Below, one piece after another: positions 8,636 to 18,398 of a stretch of DNA of 64,000 nt (position 1 is its first letter; every line of letters begins with the position of its first letter). A program made the position numbers and the translations under genes. The stretch is from Verrucomicrobiales bacterium (GTDB lineage Bacteria; Verrucomicrobiota; Verrucomicrobiia; Limisphaerales; JAYPXF01): assembly GCA_002715965.1 (NCBI GenBank), contig PBAL01000014.1, forward strand, positions 78,518 through 142,517. Direction: 5' to 3'. Under the pieces are notes generated by a model. The model saw nothing but the letters and a program-made list of their open reading frames with translations. It had not been told where the DNA came from and did no database searches.

Positions 8636-10003
8636 ATGAGCGAAGAAAAGAACCTGAAGTGGAACGAGGGAATCACCGGCTACCAATGGCTGGTCCTGGT
8701 CGTGTGTTCGGCTGGCTGGATGTTTGACATCTTTGAAGGACAGATCTTCGTGGCGAGCATGCGCGACGCCATGCCCCAGCTGCTTGGCGGGGTTTCCGCG
8801 GATGATCCCAAGGTTGCAATGTGGAACCAGTATTCCTTCGCCTCGTTCCTGATCGGCGGCGCGGTCGGCGGAGTTTACTTCGGCTGGTTGAGCGACAAAT
8901 GGGGAAGATCCAAGACGATGATCGTCACCATTCTGTTCTACTCATTGTTCACCTGTGTGACCGCGCTCGCGACCGAGCCGTGGCACATGGTCGTGCTTCG
9001 CTTCCTGGTTGCGATGGGCGTCGGGGGCGAGTGGGCCGTCGCCAGTGCGATGGTCTCCGAAGTCATGCCCAAGCGTTCGCGACCGGTGATGAGTTCGATT
9101 TTCCACGCTTCAAGCGTGGGTGGAACGTTGCTGGCTGCCGCAGTGGGTTACTTCATCCTCGCACCTCAGGTATGGGGCGACAAAACTTGGAAGCTCGGGT
9201 TCCTCATCGGTGTCGTGCCCGCCCTGTTGATCCTGGTCATCCGCTGGAAGATGCACGAACCGGATCAATGGAAGAAAGCTCAGGAACGAGCCGCGCAGGA
9301 CAAGTCCCAGGCCACGGGCAAGATGGGCGAACTGTTCAAAGGAGCAAACCTGCGTGCGACGATGGTCGGCGTGACGCTGGCCACTATTGGCCTGATCACC
9401 TTCTGGGGCTGCCACATTTACGGGAAGAACGCCTTGCTGCGTCACGCCCAGTCAACCGCATTGACAGCCGAGAGCGTTGCCGCGGACGCGGACAAGGCAG
9501 TGAAACAGGCCGCGTTCAAAAAACACTCGGATACCATCAAGAAGGCCGAGATGACGAGCATGACGCTGAATACAATCGGTGGCGGTCTTGGTCTCGTGCT
9601 GTTTGGTTGGATTTCAAACCGCCTCGGTCGGCGTGGTGCATTCGTGTTCTATCACGCCGGGGCTGCGATCATGGTGGCTGTGTTGTTCCTCTGGTTGATT
9701 CCCTCCGGCGCCTCGTACACACAACTTGCGATTGCTCTGCCAATCTTCGGCTTCCTGACGCTCGGAATGCACGCGGGCTATGCAGTGTACTTTCCGGAGT
9801 TATATCATACAAAATTGCGAGGCACGGGCACGGGCTTCTGTTTCAACATGGGCCGCATCGGCTCCGCTGTCTACCTGCTGGTTTCCGCAAAGCTGGCTCT
9901 CGCCCCACAGCAAGCCGCGATCTACATGGTTCCCATCTACATTGTCGGCTGCGTGGTTGCAATGATGGGACCGGAGACCCGGGGAGAGGAATTGCCGGAA
10001 TAA
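8636..10003 (+). CDS. MFS transporter (SHS/AAHS-like)
   Basis: A 455-residue polytopic inner-membrane transporter of the major facilitator superfamily. TM1 carries GWMFDIFEGQIF, like the acidic TM1 signature of the sialate/aromatic acid symporter groups. The TM2-TM3 loop is GWLSDKWGRSK and the symmetric loop GWISNRLGRRG. A charged loop lies between the two halves, with an unusual external segment around residues 285-305. The ATG at 8636 is preferred over an in-frame ATG at 8606 because it starts right before the hydrophilic N-terminus. The substrate is unknown; the adjacent carbohydrate enzymes suggest a sugar acid. Confidence 0.85.
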   Translation: MSEEKNLKWNEGITGYQWLVLVVCSAGWMFDIFEGQIFVASMRDAMPQLLGGVSADDPKVAMWNQYSFASFLIGGAVGGVYFGWLSDKWGRSKTMIVTILFYSLFTCVTALATEPWHMVVLRFLVAMGVGGEWAVASAMVSEVMPKRSRPVMSSIFHASSVGGTLLAAAVGYFILAPQVWGDKTWKLGFLIGVVPALLILVIRWKMHEPDQWKKAQERAAQDKSQATGKMGELFKGANLRATMVGVTLATIGLITFWGCHIYGKNALLRHAQSTALTAESVAADADKAVKQAAFKKHSDTIKKAEMTSMTLNTIGGGLGLVLFGWISNRLGRRGAFVFYHAGAAIMVAVLFLWLIPSGASYTQLAIALPIFGFLTLGMHAGYAVYFPELYHTKLRGTGTGFCFNMGRIGSAVYLLVSAKLALAPQQAAIYMVPIYIVGCVVAMMGPETRGEELPE

Positions 10004-10014
10004 TTGCTATTCCG
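9996..10014. terminator. Hairpin between convergent stop codons
   Basis: CGGAATA (9996-10002) pairs with TATTCCG (10008-10014) around a five-base loop. It covers the MFS stop codon and the first bases of the oppositely oriented FHA gene's 3' end, only three bases apart. The position suggests a bidirectional terminator, but there is no T-run on either side. Confidence 0.35.
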
Positions 10015-13000
10015 CGCCGGCCGGCTTCGACTCGCGCAACACACCCTCGGGAAGTTCCAGCTTGTCCGGACGCCCGCCGTTTCTCAGCGTGCGTGCATTG
10101 TAGGCCTGGCGTTTCGCGGAGACGACCTGCCAGGTCTTCTTGCGCTCGTCGAACTGGATCTCTTGGATGTAGACCCGCTCTCCCACTGCATCAGCAAAAA
10201 ACGGCCGCAAGGGTTGCCAGCCTTGGAGGGGCATCTGTCCACCGCCGGTCTGCAGGTTGGCGCCGTTGATGGCGCGGACCTGGTAGACGTTGTTGGTGAA
10301 CACCGGGTCGATGAAGATGGGTTCGATCTTCGGCGCCTGAAATGGGTCGATGTTGCGTTCGCTGATGGTGGTGGTCATTGGTGTGCGGCCGATGAGTTCG
10401 CCGTGGGCGTAAATCGCGTATTGTTGGACGCCGGAATCAGCATCGTCCACCGGTGCCCAGGTGAGCGTGTTGCCGAGACGGGAGTTCTTTACCGCGACGA
10501 CCTTCACCTCAGGCGGGGGCGTGGTGTCGAGCGGTTCTGTGCTGGATTCGAGAGTGATGCTCTTGAAGCGGTCGGCGTCCATCACCATCATTGCACCTTT
10601 CTTCACGTCGGCATTGGAAAAGGCAGATAGGAACACGAGGCTGCTGTACGGCACATCGATCGCGCCGTCTTTGCTGATGACATGATCGGCGACAATCGGG
10701 GTCTTGGGCGAGATGAGCGCCTTTTCACAGCCAGCAATCTTGCTGTGCGAAATCATCGAGATGCCGTCCATAAAAACGCCAAAGGGAGAGTGTGCGAACT
10801 CGACGTTCTGAATATCGAGGTGGCTCATGGCGACGATCGCCCGGCCGGCGACCTGGACGACGGGCGCACCGACATCCGGTTTTCCGATGTTGGTAAACTT
10901 GCAGTTTTGAATCAGGTGCGACTTCCCGCCGGTCAGGCGGATGCCCTGCCCGGATTCCTCAAACGTGCAGTTATGAATGCCCACCAATCCGCTGGCCAGT
11001 TCCTTCATGTTCAGATCCACGCAGGCGTTGCGGATGTCCTTGAAAAGGCAGTTCACCAGATTGAGTCGAAGAATCTCAATTCCCGGAGCCCGACCGCGTG
11101 AACTCCACCAATACTCGCGGCCCTTGAACTTGCCCTGGATGAAGCCGTTCTTGGCACCGACGAATTCACAATCCTGATAAACCTGATCTTGGATCGCGTG
11201 CACGTTGATGCCCGCCTGCTCCTGGTCCTTGAATCGTGTGCGCAAAAAGATCGCGTTGGCGGTGTTCGTCAATCCGCCGGAACCGGATTGGCTATTGTAG
11301 CCGAAGGTCCCGCCCTTCACCGTGACGTTGATCAGGCCCTTGCAATCGCGTTGCGAGCAGTCGGTCTTGGCTGGCCATTCGAGGACGGTCTTTTCCATTC
11401 CCGCGCCGAATACGAGGCCGTTGGTGATGGGCCGGTCGAACTTGTAATCCCCCTCACCGAGGAACACGTAACGACCGGCGTCCAACGCGCTGTGAATCTC
11501 GTTACCGGATTTGCCGGTGAAGTCCTCAAATGGTTTGCCATCCAGTTCCGGCGGATGTGCGCGGGGATCCTGGAGCGGAATGAAAACGGGTTGCGCCATA
11601 TTGGGCCCCAGACGCGGGTAGTGCTTGGTGAGATTCGTTGCGCTACATTTCGCCTCAGGGGCTGCGCGGTAGCTCCAGTCGAGTCGGAAGACGCGGACCG
11701 GATGGGCGAGATTGGCGCGGATGCCAACCGATTCAGCCGCCCATTCCTCGATGAAGGGATCACGAACGACGATGCCGTCTCCATAGTGCAGGCCGGGAAG
11801 GCCGGTTCGGGGACCGACGCTCCAGTTCAGCAAATTGCCGACGCCGATCAGTCGATTGCGTTGTCCGGCGATACGAGCAGCCGCACCGCGGAAGGGGGCG
11901 TTGATGTGATCGTGCCCCCATTCGGTGTGACCGGCGTATTGAAGCTTGTTGGGCTTGCGGTAGTAGCCGGCGTTGGAAGCGCTGCCGCGACCGGAGAACG
12001 CCGTTGCCAGCAGCGCGCAATCGATGCCGTAGTCGATTTCGATAAGCGGATCTGACCAGGTGTTCAGGTGTGTGCTCGCCTGTGCAAAGGTCACTCCGGC
12101 GCCGCGAACCACATGGAAGGGAATCCAGGCCGTCTGTCCCACGGACACGGGTGAAACGAAGTAGGTGTTGTAGCCCGGCGCATTCGTATCGACAGAATGA
12201 AGCTGGAAGGTCGGATGCCAGAACATGTCCCAGCGTCGCTTCTCGGGTTCAACGGGAGAAACCAATGGCTTGTGAAAGGTCACACCACGCACGAACCCAG
12301 TCAATCTGACCTGCGGTCCGGAAGCACCATCGGCAGGGTCGATAGTCTCACCACCGTAATAGAATGACACCGCGTCCGAGTGCTTGAGACGCATCTGCGG
12401 ACTGTGTGATCGATAGAAGGCGCACCGTTCGATGATCCCGGTGTGCTGGATGAACTTCATCGGCTTGTGCCAGAAGAACTGGCAGTCAACGAGGTCGGCC
12501 TTTACATCCCAAGTGCTTGCCCCGCCGATGAACTGGATGTTGGTGAGGGGGTGGTCGATGATGAGCGACTCGACGCGTCCGCGATCAAAGACGACCGCCG
12601 AACCCGGCTTGGCTGCGGCCACGGCATCCTGCGCAGAAGGAAACTTCGACACGTGATGCACTTCGGAGGGATCGAGATCCCCAAGCGCCGGACCGGGAGG
12701 AACTTCGTAGGGCAATGGCGGGGGGGCGTCGTTGGCAACGAATCCCACGGGAGGCGCGACCTTTACCAGTTCCTGCGGGACGGCCGGCGGAGGTGGAGGG
12801 GGCGCAGCAACGGTCTTCTTCTTGGCGGGTGCGAACAGGGAGTAAAAGAAATAACCGGTGAAACCAAGCGCGATACACCATCCGACGATCGGAAGGATCG
12901 GAAGCGTGATCACAATCTTCTTCTTCCTGGGACCGGCCTCGCGTTCGATGTCCGCGAAACTCGGACCGGCAGCCACTTTTTTCTTGGCGATCTTGTTCTT

Positions 13001-13354
13001 GGGCATCTGCTGCCCAAGTGCCTTGCCAAGCTCGTCCGCGGGTTTTCGTGCGGGTTCCTTGGCGCCGGCATGCACATCAACACGCATTTCGATCTCGCCG
13101 AGCTTGAAGATGTCACCACTCTTGAGGTCAGCGGTCGTGACCGGTTCACCGTTGACGAAGGTTCCATTGCTTGATCCGCGATCCTTGATGCGACAGGCGT
13201 TGCCGTCGCTCATGATCAGGACGTGCTGTGTGGAAATGGATTCGTCCGGCAGGGTGAACGTATTCTGGTCACCGCGCCCGATCGTGGCAGGCCCTTGAGG
13301 CAGTGAGATCGACTGCCCGATTTTTTCCCCATTCAATATGTGGAACTTCGCCAT
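10007..13354 (-). CDS. FHA domain - transmembrane - right-handed beta-helix protein
   Basis: A 1115-residue membrane protein. Residues about 20-76 form an FHA phosphothreonine-recognition domain (ATIGRGDQNTF, STQHV, KDRGSSNGTFVNG carry the conserved Gly-Arg, Ser, His and Asn-Gly residues). A basic linker leads to one transmembrane helix at about 147-172, then a Pro-rich stretch. About 850 extracytoplasmic residues follow, with parallel beta-helix character: repeated short segments such as FINVTVKGGTFGYN and LVNCLFKDIRN, with buried Asn, Gly and Cys turns. A C-terminal fibronectin-like part (about 985-1060) ends the protein. It would link cytoplasmic Thr phosphorylation to a surface carbohydrate-binding or structural domain. 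It faces the MFS gene tail to tail. Confidence 0.85.
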   Translation of the reverse strand: MAKFHILNGEKIGQSISLPQGPATIGRGDQNTFTLPDESISTQHVLIMSDGNACRIKDRGSSNGTFVNGEPVTTADLKSGDIFKLGEIEMRVDVHAGAKEPARKPADELGKALGQQMPKNKIAKKKVAAGPSFADIEREAGPRKKKIVITLPILPIVGWCIALGFTGYFFYSLFAPAKKKTVAAPPPPPPAVPQELVKVAPPVGFVANDAPPPLPYEVPPGPALGDLDPSEVHHVSKFPSAQDAVAAAKPGSAVVFDRGRVESLIIDHPLTNIQFIGGASTWDVKADLVDCQFFWHKPMKFIQHTGIIERCAFYRSHSPQMRLKHSDAVSFYYGGETIDPADGASGPQVRLTGFVRGVTFHKPLVSPVEPEKRRWDMFWHPTFQLHSVDTNAPGYNTYFVSPVSVGQTAWIPFHVVRGAGVTFAQASTHLNTWSDPLIEIDYGIDCALLATAFSGRGSASNAGYYRKPNKLQYAGHTEWGHDHINAPFRGAAARIAGQRNRLIGVGNLLNWSVGPRTGLPGLHYGDGIVVRDPFIEEWAAESVGIRANLAHPVRVFRLDWSYRAAPEAKCSATNLTKHYPRLGPNMAQPVFIPLQDPRAHPPELDGKPFEDFTGKSGNEIHSALDAGRYVFLGEGDYKFDRPITNGLVFGAGMEKTVLEWPAKTDCSQRDCKGLINVTVKGGTFGYNSQSGSGGLTNTANAIFLRTRFKDQEQAGINVHAIQDQVYQDCEFVGAKNGFIQGKFKGREYWWSSRGRAPGIEILRLNLVNCLFKDIRNACVDLNMKELASGLVGIHNCTFEESGQGIRLTGGKSHLIQNCKFTNIGKPDVGAPVVQVAGRAIVAMSHLDIQNVEFAHSPFGVFMDGISMISHSKIAGCEKALISPKTPIVADHVISKDGAIDVPYSSLVFLSAFSNADVKKGAMMVMDADRFKSITLESSTEPLDTTPPPEVKVVAVKNSRLGNTLTWAPVDDADSGVQQYAIYAHGELIGRTPMTTTISERNIDPFQAPKIEPIFIDPVFTNNVYQVRAINGANLQTGGGQMPLQGWQPLRPFFADAVGERVYIQEIQFDERKKTWQVVSAKRQAYNARTLRNGGRPDKLELPEGVLRESKPAGAE

Positions 13355-13496
13355 GTATCAGTGGTAATGGGCGGTGACGCTGTCAAACGATGCCCGGCAA
13401 GTCAATCGCCCGAAGATGCGTTCAACAAGGGAAACGAGTTTGATAATATGTGGCGGCACGAGCAAAAGAGGGCTCCCCTGAAAACGGGTATTTTCT

Positions 13497-13517
13497 CCCT
13501 CTCCCAGCGGGAGAGGG
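13497..13517. repeat. Perfect palindrome CCCTCTCCC-AGC-GGGAGAGGG
   Basis: A 9-bp perfect stem with a three-base loop in the 349-base gap between the FHA gene start and the uronate isomerase stop. The sequence is of the type found as scattered intergenic repeats in many unrelated genomes. The rest of the gap (13355-13703) shows no gene. Confidence 0.6.
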
Positions 13518-13703
13518 CGGGGTGAGGGAGAACGCATCGACAACAGTTTGATCTGATTGCCGTCAGTCGCGGAGTTTTCCGTCGCGTAGTCCTCAGTTGC
13601 CACCGATTTAATCACAAACCAAGGGAACAGGACTGGCCGGCCGGGGAGGTGGTTACGTGATTATTGAAGCGTGTCTGACCTTGACCCTCACGCTCGCTTC
13701 TAT

Positions 13704-15026
13704 CTACGCGTGGCCGGGAACGGCTTCCGGTTGCCGGCGAAAGAATTGTGCGGTGGCACTTTCACCCGCGTTCGGTTCGCAGAACTTTATGAACGCCCCG
13801 CCAAAAAGACTTTCCACATCGCGCTGGACCTCGTTCGGCGTGGGTTCCCAGCCGGTCTTCATCAGATCCGTGTATTTGTCGCAAAGCACATCGGCAATGA
13901 TCTCCCGGGAGTGAGACCACTTGTAGAGGATCTGGTCGAGCACGCGGGCATCGGAGTGTTGCGGGGTGAAGCTTAGCCCGAGCAGTTCCAGACGCATGCT
14001 CGTGATCTCGTTGATGAGATAAGGAATGTTCGTGAACCACCAGCAGCCAAAGATGTGCAGGTTGCGGAACTTCCGCGCGGCTACGCAAAGCTCGTACTGG
14101 TTCTCCCGCGAAAGCGCCGTGATGAGGAAATTATTATCCGGATGTGCGGAGATCAGATGGCTGAAGGAAGTGACACAAGCCTTCGATACTCCATCGCCCG
14201 CCATCTTCAACAGCGGATTCACACCTCGCTTCACACCAGGCATCATGGCAAACGGCAAACCGTGATCGCGGCAATGCGGCAAGACGGCCGATTCCATGAT
14301 GCGCGCGCACTCGCTGTCGCCCGGATAACAGAAGTCCGGCGGCAGGGACACCATCAGGTACTTGCCGTTGATCTTCCTGGTCCAGTCTTCAAGAAAGTGT
14401 CGAATTCCGGCGATCGTCTTGTCCGACAACTCGGGCGTCACATCGTATTCCCATTGCGCGAGGCTCTCGCTGGTGCGTTGCCAGTCGAGCAGGAGAGGAT
14501 CGATGCGCAGCGCCGAGGTAAATCCGTGGTGACGATCAAATCCCTGTTCCCAGACCGGACGTTCCAGATCGTCGAAAGGTGAATTCGTCATGCAGATGCT
14601 GCCGACGTTCGCCTTTTCCATGATGTGGTTCGTGTAGTCGGCCTTGTCCCAGTCCGCGAACCACTTGCGCACGTTCTTGAGATCGCGCTTCTTGACGTCG
14701 AGTCCCAAGAGGTTGAGCGTGGTCAACACTCCGCGGCAGGATTCCGAGATCGGGGAGTTCTTGATGAACAAGGCGTCCCAGATGGCGTCCGCCTGCTGTT
14801 CCTTGGACAGCGACCAAAACTGTTCGTAGGGAAGATCGAACTGGCGAAAACCCTCCGCGACCAGGTAGTGATAGACCAGCAGGTCATCAATCCCATAAAG
14901 CAGCAGATCGCCGAATGCCGGATCATAGAGGTGCGTGTGCACGTCGTAGACCGGCGTCTGCTTCACTGCTTGGCGCACCTGTGCGAGCACCGCCTCGCTT
15001 CGTTCACTGGAAATCACTTCAACCAC
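13704..15026 (-). CDS. Uronate isomerase-like amidohydrolase
   Basis: A 440-residue member of the amidohydrolase superfamily resembling divergent uronate (glucuronate/galacturonate) isomerases, which convert aldo- to keto-uronates at the start of uronic acid catabolism. The metal-binding motif YDVHTHLYDP has His30 and His32. Later conserved segments are LGLDVKKRDL, FDRHHGFTSALRIDP, IFGCWWFTN (about 335) and ARVLDQILYKWSH near the C-terminus. The only plausible start is the GTG at 15026. This would use the uronates released by the PL10-like lyase, although the genes are 5 kb apart. Canonical UxaC is about 30 residues longer, so substrate specificity is uncertain. Confidence 0.8.
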   Translation of the reverse strand: MVEVISSERSEAVLAQVRQAVKQTPVYDVHTHLYDPAFGDLLLYGIDDLLVYHYLVAEGFRQFDLPYEQFWSLSKEQQADAIWDALFIKNSPISESCRGVLTTLNLLGLDVKKRDLKNVRKWFADWDKADYTNHIMEKANVGSICMTNSPFDDLERPVWEQGFDRHHGFTSALRIDPLLLDWQRTSESLAQWEYDVTPELSDKTIAGIRHFLEDWTRKINGKYLMVSLPPDFCYPGDSECARIMESAVLPHCRDHGLPFAMMPGVKRGVNPLLKMAGDGVSKACVTSFSHLISAHPDNNFLITALSRENQYELCVAARKFRNLHIFGCWWFTNIPYLINEITSMRLELLGLSFTPQHSDARVLDQILYKWSHSREIIADVLCDKYTDLMKTGWEPTPNEVQRDVESLFGGAFIKFCEPNAGESATAQFFRRQPEAVPGHA

Positions 15027-15081
15027 GAAAGGATGACGGTAACCAAGGGTTCTGAGTTACGCCAAGCGTTTTTGGGGCGTG

Positions 15082-15172
15082 GTTGAAGGGTTAAACGGTT
15101 GAAGAGTTGAAGGGAGGATGGATGGATGTCAGAGCTCATCTCCAGCCCATTTAACCATTTTAACCCTTCAAC
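15082..15172. repeat. 14-bp inverted repeat with direct sub-repeats
   Basis: GTTGAAGGGTTAAA (15082-15095) is exactly complementary to TTTAACCCTTCAAC (15159-15172), separated by 63 bases. Within the left arm GGTTGAAG/GTTGAAGG units recur. It occupies the 248-base gap between the divergent uronate isomerase and gpmI genes. It may be a degenerate palindromic repeat or a regulatory structure. Confidence 0.5.
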
Positions 15173-15274
15173 CAATTCTCCACCCCTCCAAACCCGCATT
15201 GACGCGCCGCGCAATTCTCCCAATGATCCGCGCCCTTCGAATTAATCAAATCGGTTGATTCGCACCAAAACCTC

Positions 15275-16819
15275 ATGAATCTGAAGAATCGACCGGTAGT
15301 GCTCATCATCCGCGACGGCTGGGGCTGGAGCGCTTCTCCTGCATCGGAGACGGACAAGGAAGGCAACGCCATTTTGCTGGCCAATACGCCTGTGCAAGAC
15401 AGCTTGGAGGCCAACAATCCCACCTCATTCCTCACTTGCAGCGGTGAAGCGGTCGGTCTGCCGGACGGGCAGATGGGCAATTCCGAGGTGGGACACCTGA
15501 ATCTCGGTGCCGGACGCATCGTGTATCAGGACCTCACGCACATTTCCAAACAAATCCGCGAGGGCGAGTTCCAGAACAATGGGGCAATGAGCGATGTGAT
15601 GGCCAAGTGCGCGGACGCGCGGCTGCACCTGATGGGGCTTGTCTCCGACGGCGGAGTGCATAGTCACCAGGATCATATCTACGCGCTGCTGGAAATGGCG
15701 AAGGCCAAGGGCGTGAAGGACGTGCGCCTCCATTGCTTCATGGACGGACGCGATACCTCACCCACAGCTGGCGTCGGATACCTGGAGCAACTTCAGGCGA
15801 AGATTGCCGAGCTTGGCATCGGCCAGATCGCAACTGTCGTTGGCCGTTACTTCATCATGGACCGCGACAATCGCTGGGAACGCGTCGAACAAGGCTACAA
15901 CCTGATCGTCAACGGTGAAGGCACAGAGAAATCCGATCCGGTTCAGGCCTTGAAGGATTGGTATGCCGAAGACAAGACCGACGAGTTCATCCCCGCCACA
16001 GTCATTTCTGGAAATGAAGGTCCATTGATGCGCGATGGCGATGGCGTCATCTGTTTCAACTTCCGTTCCGATCGAGTACGCGAAATCACCCGCGCCCTGA
16101 TGTTGGAAAACTTTGACGAGTTCAAACGAAAGACGTGGCCCAAGCTGCATTATGTCTGCTACACGACTTATGATCAGTCATTCAACCTGCCGATCGCCTT
16201 CCCACCACGCCCGATGAAGAACACGCTTGGCGAATGCCTTGCGTCTCACGGCCTGAAGCAGTTACGCACCGCCGAGACCGAGAAATATCCGCACGTGACC
16301 TTCTTCTTCAATGGAGGCATTGAGACGCCGAACGAAGGCGAGGAACGCGCCATGGTTTCTTCGCCCAAAGTCGCCACCTATGACCTGCAACCCGAGATGA
16401 GCGCGGAGGGCGTTACGTCGGGCGTTTGCGAAAAGATCCGCAGCGGTGAGTTCGACGCCGTGATCATCAACTACGCCAACCCCGATATGGTGGGACACAC
16501 CGGGAGCATTCCCGCCACGATGAAGGCCGTTGAGACCACCGACCGATGTGTGGGCGAAGTGCTCGCCGCGGTGAAGGAGATGGGCGGCTCTGCGCTCGTC
16601 ACGGCCGATCACGGCAACGCCGAACGCATGGTGGATCCGACCGGCAAGCCGCATACCGCGCACACGACAAACCTCGTGCACCTCTTCTACGTCGGCCCCG
16701 ATCAGGACAAGCGAAAGCTGCGCGACGGAATCCTTGCCGATGTCTCACCGACGCTCATGGATATGCTTGGCGTGCCCAAGCCCGAAGAGATGACCGGCCG
16801 TTCGTTGCTGGAAGCTTGA
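15275..16819 (+). CDS. gpmI: 2,3-bisphosphoglycerate-independent phosphoglycerate mutase
   Basis: A cytoplasmic glycolytic enzyme of 514 residues interconverting 3- and 2-phosphoglycerate with two Mn ions. LIIRDGWGW places metal ligand Asp14. GNSEVGHLNLGAGR carries the phosphorylated Ser70. FMDGRDTSP, the DNRWERV segment, FNFRSDRVREITRAL, YANPDMVGHTG and TADHGNAE follow in family order. The length is normal for GpmI. It is complete and shows no sign of decay. Confidence 0.97.
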   Translation: MNLKNRPVVLIIRDGWGWSASPASETDKEGNAILLANTPVQDSLEANNPTSFLTCSGEAVGLPDGQMGNSEVGHLNLGAGRIVYQDLTHISKQIREGEFQNNGAMSDVMAKCADARLHLMGLVSDGGVHSHQDHIYALLEMAKAKGVKDVRLHCFMDGRDTSPTAGVGYLEQLQAKIAELGIGQIATVVGRYFIMDRDNRWERVEQGYNLIVNGEGTEKSDPVQALKDWYAEDKTDEFIPATVISGNEGPLMRDGDGVICFNFRSDRVREITRALMLENFDEFKRKTWPKLHYVCYTTYDQSFNLPIAFPPRPMKNTLGECLASHGLKQLRTAETEKYPHVTFFFNGGIETPNEGEERAMVSSPKVATYDLQPEMSAEGVTSGVCEKIRSGEFDAVIINYANPDMVGHTGSIPATMKAVETTDRCVGEVLAAVKEMGGSALVTADHGNAERMVDPTGKPHTAHTTNLVHLFYVGPDQDKRKLRDGILADVSPTLMDMLGVPKPEEMTGRSLLEA

Positions 16820-16916
16820 GGCTTTGCACCGGTCCCCGCTCGATCAAGTCAGCCAAACTCCATTGAGATTCCAAATAATTGAATTAAGCTGAGCTTCATA
16901 TTCTCTAACACAACGC

Positions 16917-18272
16917 ATGGAAATCAGCAGATTCAATCGCCGCGCATTTCTTCAAGGCATTGGTGCCTCGCTCGCCCTTCCCGGATTGGAGCTCTTCCGT
17001 CCGAGTACGCAGGCGGCTGTTCGCGCGAGTGCGACGACTGCATCGGGTGCACCCTTGCGCATGGCGTTCCTCTACATTCCCAACGGTGTGATCATGGACA
17101 AGTGGTCTCCGCAGGGCGAAGGCGGGGACTTTCAGTTGAACCGGACCATGCTGCCCTTGTCCCCGCACAAGGATCGGCTGCAGGTTTTCTCCGGGCTCGA
17201 ACACAACCATGGATGGGGGCACAAAGACGGTGCCGGCGATCATGCCCGCGCCAATGCCACCATCCTCACCGGTGCCCACGCCTACAAGACTGCGGGCGCA
17301 GACATCAAGCTCGGCATCTCGGTCGATCAGGTGGCCGCCAAGGCCGTCGGGGGTGAAACCCGTTTTTCATCACTGGAACTTTCCACCGATGCCGTTCGCA
17401 AATCCGGCGCCTGCGATTCCGGTTACTCCTGCGCCTATCAGTTCAACCTTTCGTGGCGGAACGAGGTGACGCCCATGGCGCCGGAACACAATCCGCGCCT
17501 GGTATTCGAGCGTCTATTCGGAACAGGCAATGCGAAGGAACGCTCCAAGAATCTCAAGGACCGCGTTGCTCAGCAGAAGTCATTGCTCGATTTCGTGATG
17601 GCTGATGCCAAGGCCCTGAATGCCCAACTCGGCCGCAACGACCAACAGAAGCTCGATGAATACCTGGCCGGTGTGCGTGAAATCGAACGCCGCATCGAGA
17701 AGGCCGAACAATTTGGCGAGCGTCCGACGCCGAACATGCCTGTGCCAGCTGGGGTTCCGGACAGCTATCAGGAACACATCCGACTGATGATGGATCTCAT
17801 GGTGCTGGCGTTTGAAACGGACAGTACGCGGATCGCCACCTTCGCGTTGGCACACGACGGCAGCAATCGGCGCTTCCCCGAGATCGGAGTGCCCGAGCCG
17901 CACCATGGCATGTCGCATCACCGCAACGATGCGCAGACCATGCGGCAGATCGCCCGCGTCGATAAGTTCTACACCGAGCAATTCAAGTATTACCTTGATA
18001 AGCTCTCTTCGGTCAAAGACGTCGATGGGAAATCCCTGCTTGAGAATTCCATGACCGTGTACGCCAGCGGCCTGTCCGACGGCAACAGACACAGTCACCG
18101 CGATCTTCCCGTGATTCTGGCCGGCAACGCAGGCGGAGCACTCACCAGCGGCCGCCACGTCCGCTTCAGGCACGACGTGCCCATGAGCAATCTCTACGTG
18201 AACATGCTCAATATCATGGGCGTTTCCACGAAGAGATTTGGTGATTCAACCGGTGCACTGCGCTCGGTTTGA
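16917..18272 (+). CDS. DUF1552 family Tat-exported protein
   Basis: A 451-residue protein with a twin-arginine leader (FNRRAFLQGIGASLALPG) and a DUF1552 body: MAFLYIPNGV, LSPHKDRLQVFSGLEHN, DHARANATILTGAHAYKT, YLAGVREIERRIEKAEQF, and near the end ENSMTVYASGLSDGNRHSH followed by DLPVILAGNAGG. The biochemical role is unknown. In Planctomycetota and Verrucomicrobiota it usually follows a gene for a DUF1588/DUF1592 cytochrome-type protein, which is absent here, so this is a solitary copy. It is translated away from the gpmI gene with 97 bases between. Confidence 0.9.
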   Translation: MEISRFNRRAFLQGIGASLALPGLELFRPSTQAAVRASATTASGAPLRMAFLYIPNGVIMDKWSPQGEGGDFQLNRTMLPLSPHKDRLQVFSGLEHNHGWGHKDGAGDHARANATILTGAHAYKTAGADIKLGISVDQVAAKAVGGETRFSSLELSTDAVRKSGACDSGYSCAYQFNLSWRNEVTPMAPEHNPRLVFERLFGTGNAKERSKNLKDRVAQQKSLLDFVMADAKALNAQLGRNDQQKLDEYLAGVREIERRIEKAEQFGERPTPNMPVPAGVPDSYQEHIRLMMDLMVLAFETDSTRIATFALAHDGSNRRFPEIGVPEPHHGMSHHRNDAQTMRQIARVDKFYTEQFKYYLDKLSSVKDVDGKSLLENSMTVYASGLSDGNRHSHRDLPVILAGNAGGALTSGRHVRFRHDVPMSNLYVNMLNIMGVSTKRFGDSTGALRSV

Positions 18273-18343
18273 GCGCTGAGAAAATCCCCAACTCACTCCT
18301 TCATCCCGCCTGGGCAAACGCGCTGTTCAACCGCCCCGTTGAC

Positions 18344-18371
18344 GCTTGTCGATTGAACAGAATCGACAAGC
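18344..18371. terminator. 11-bp perfect hairpin downstream of DUF1552 gene
   Basis: GCTTGTCGATT (18344-18354) pairs with AATCGACAAGC (18361-18371) around the loop GAACAG, 72 bases after the DUF1552 stop and 28 before the next start. No T-run follows, so it could be a Rho-independent-like terminator variant or an operator for the following gene. Confidence 0.4.
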
Positions 18372-18398
18372 CGGGGTCTTACAGGATGTCCTTACGGC

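Noticed and set aside
8821..10269. Open frame of 482 residues overlapping the MFS gene in another frame
   Set aside because: Arg/Gly-rich shadow of the MFS gene with no recognisable motif.
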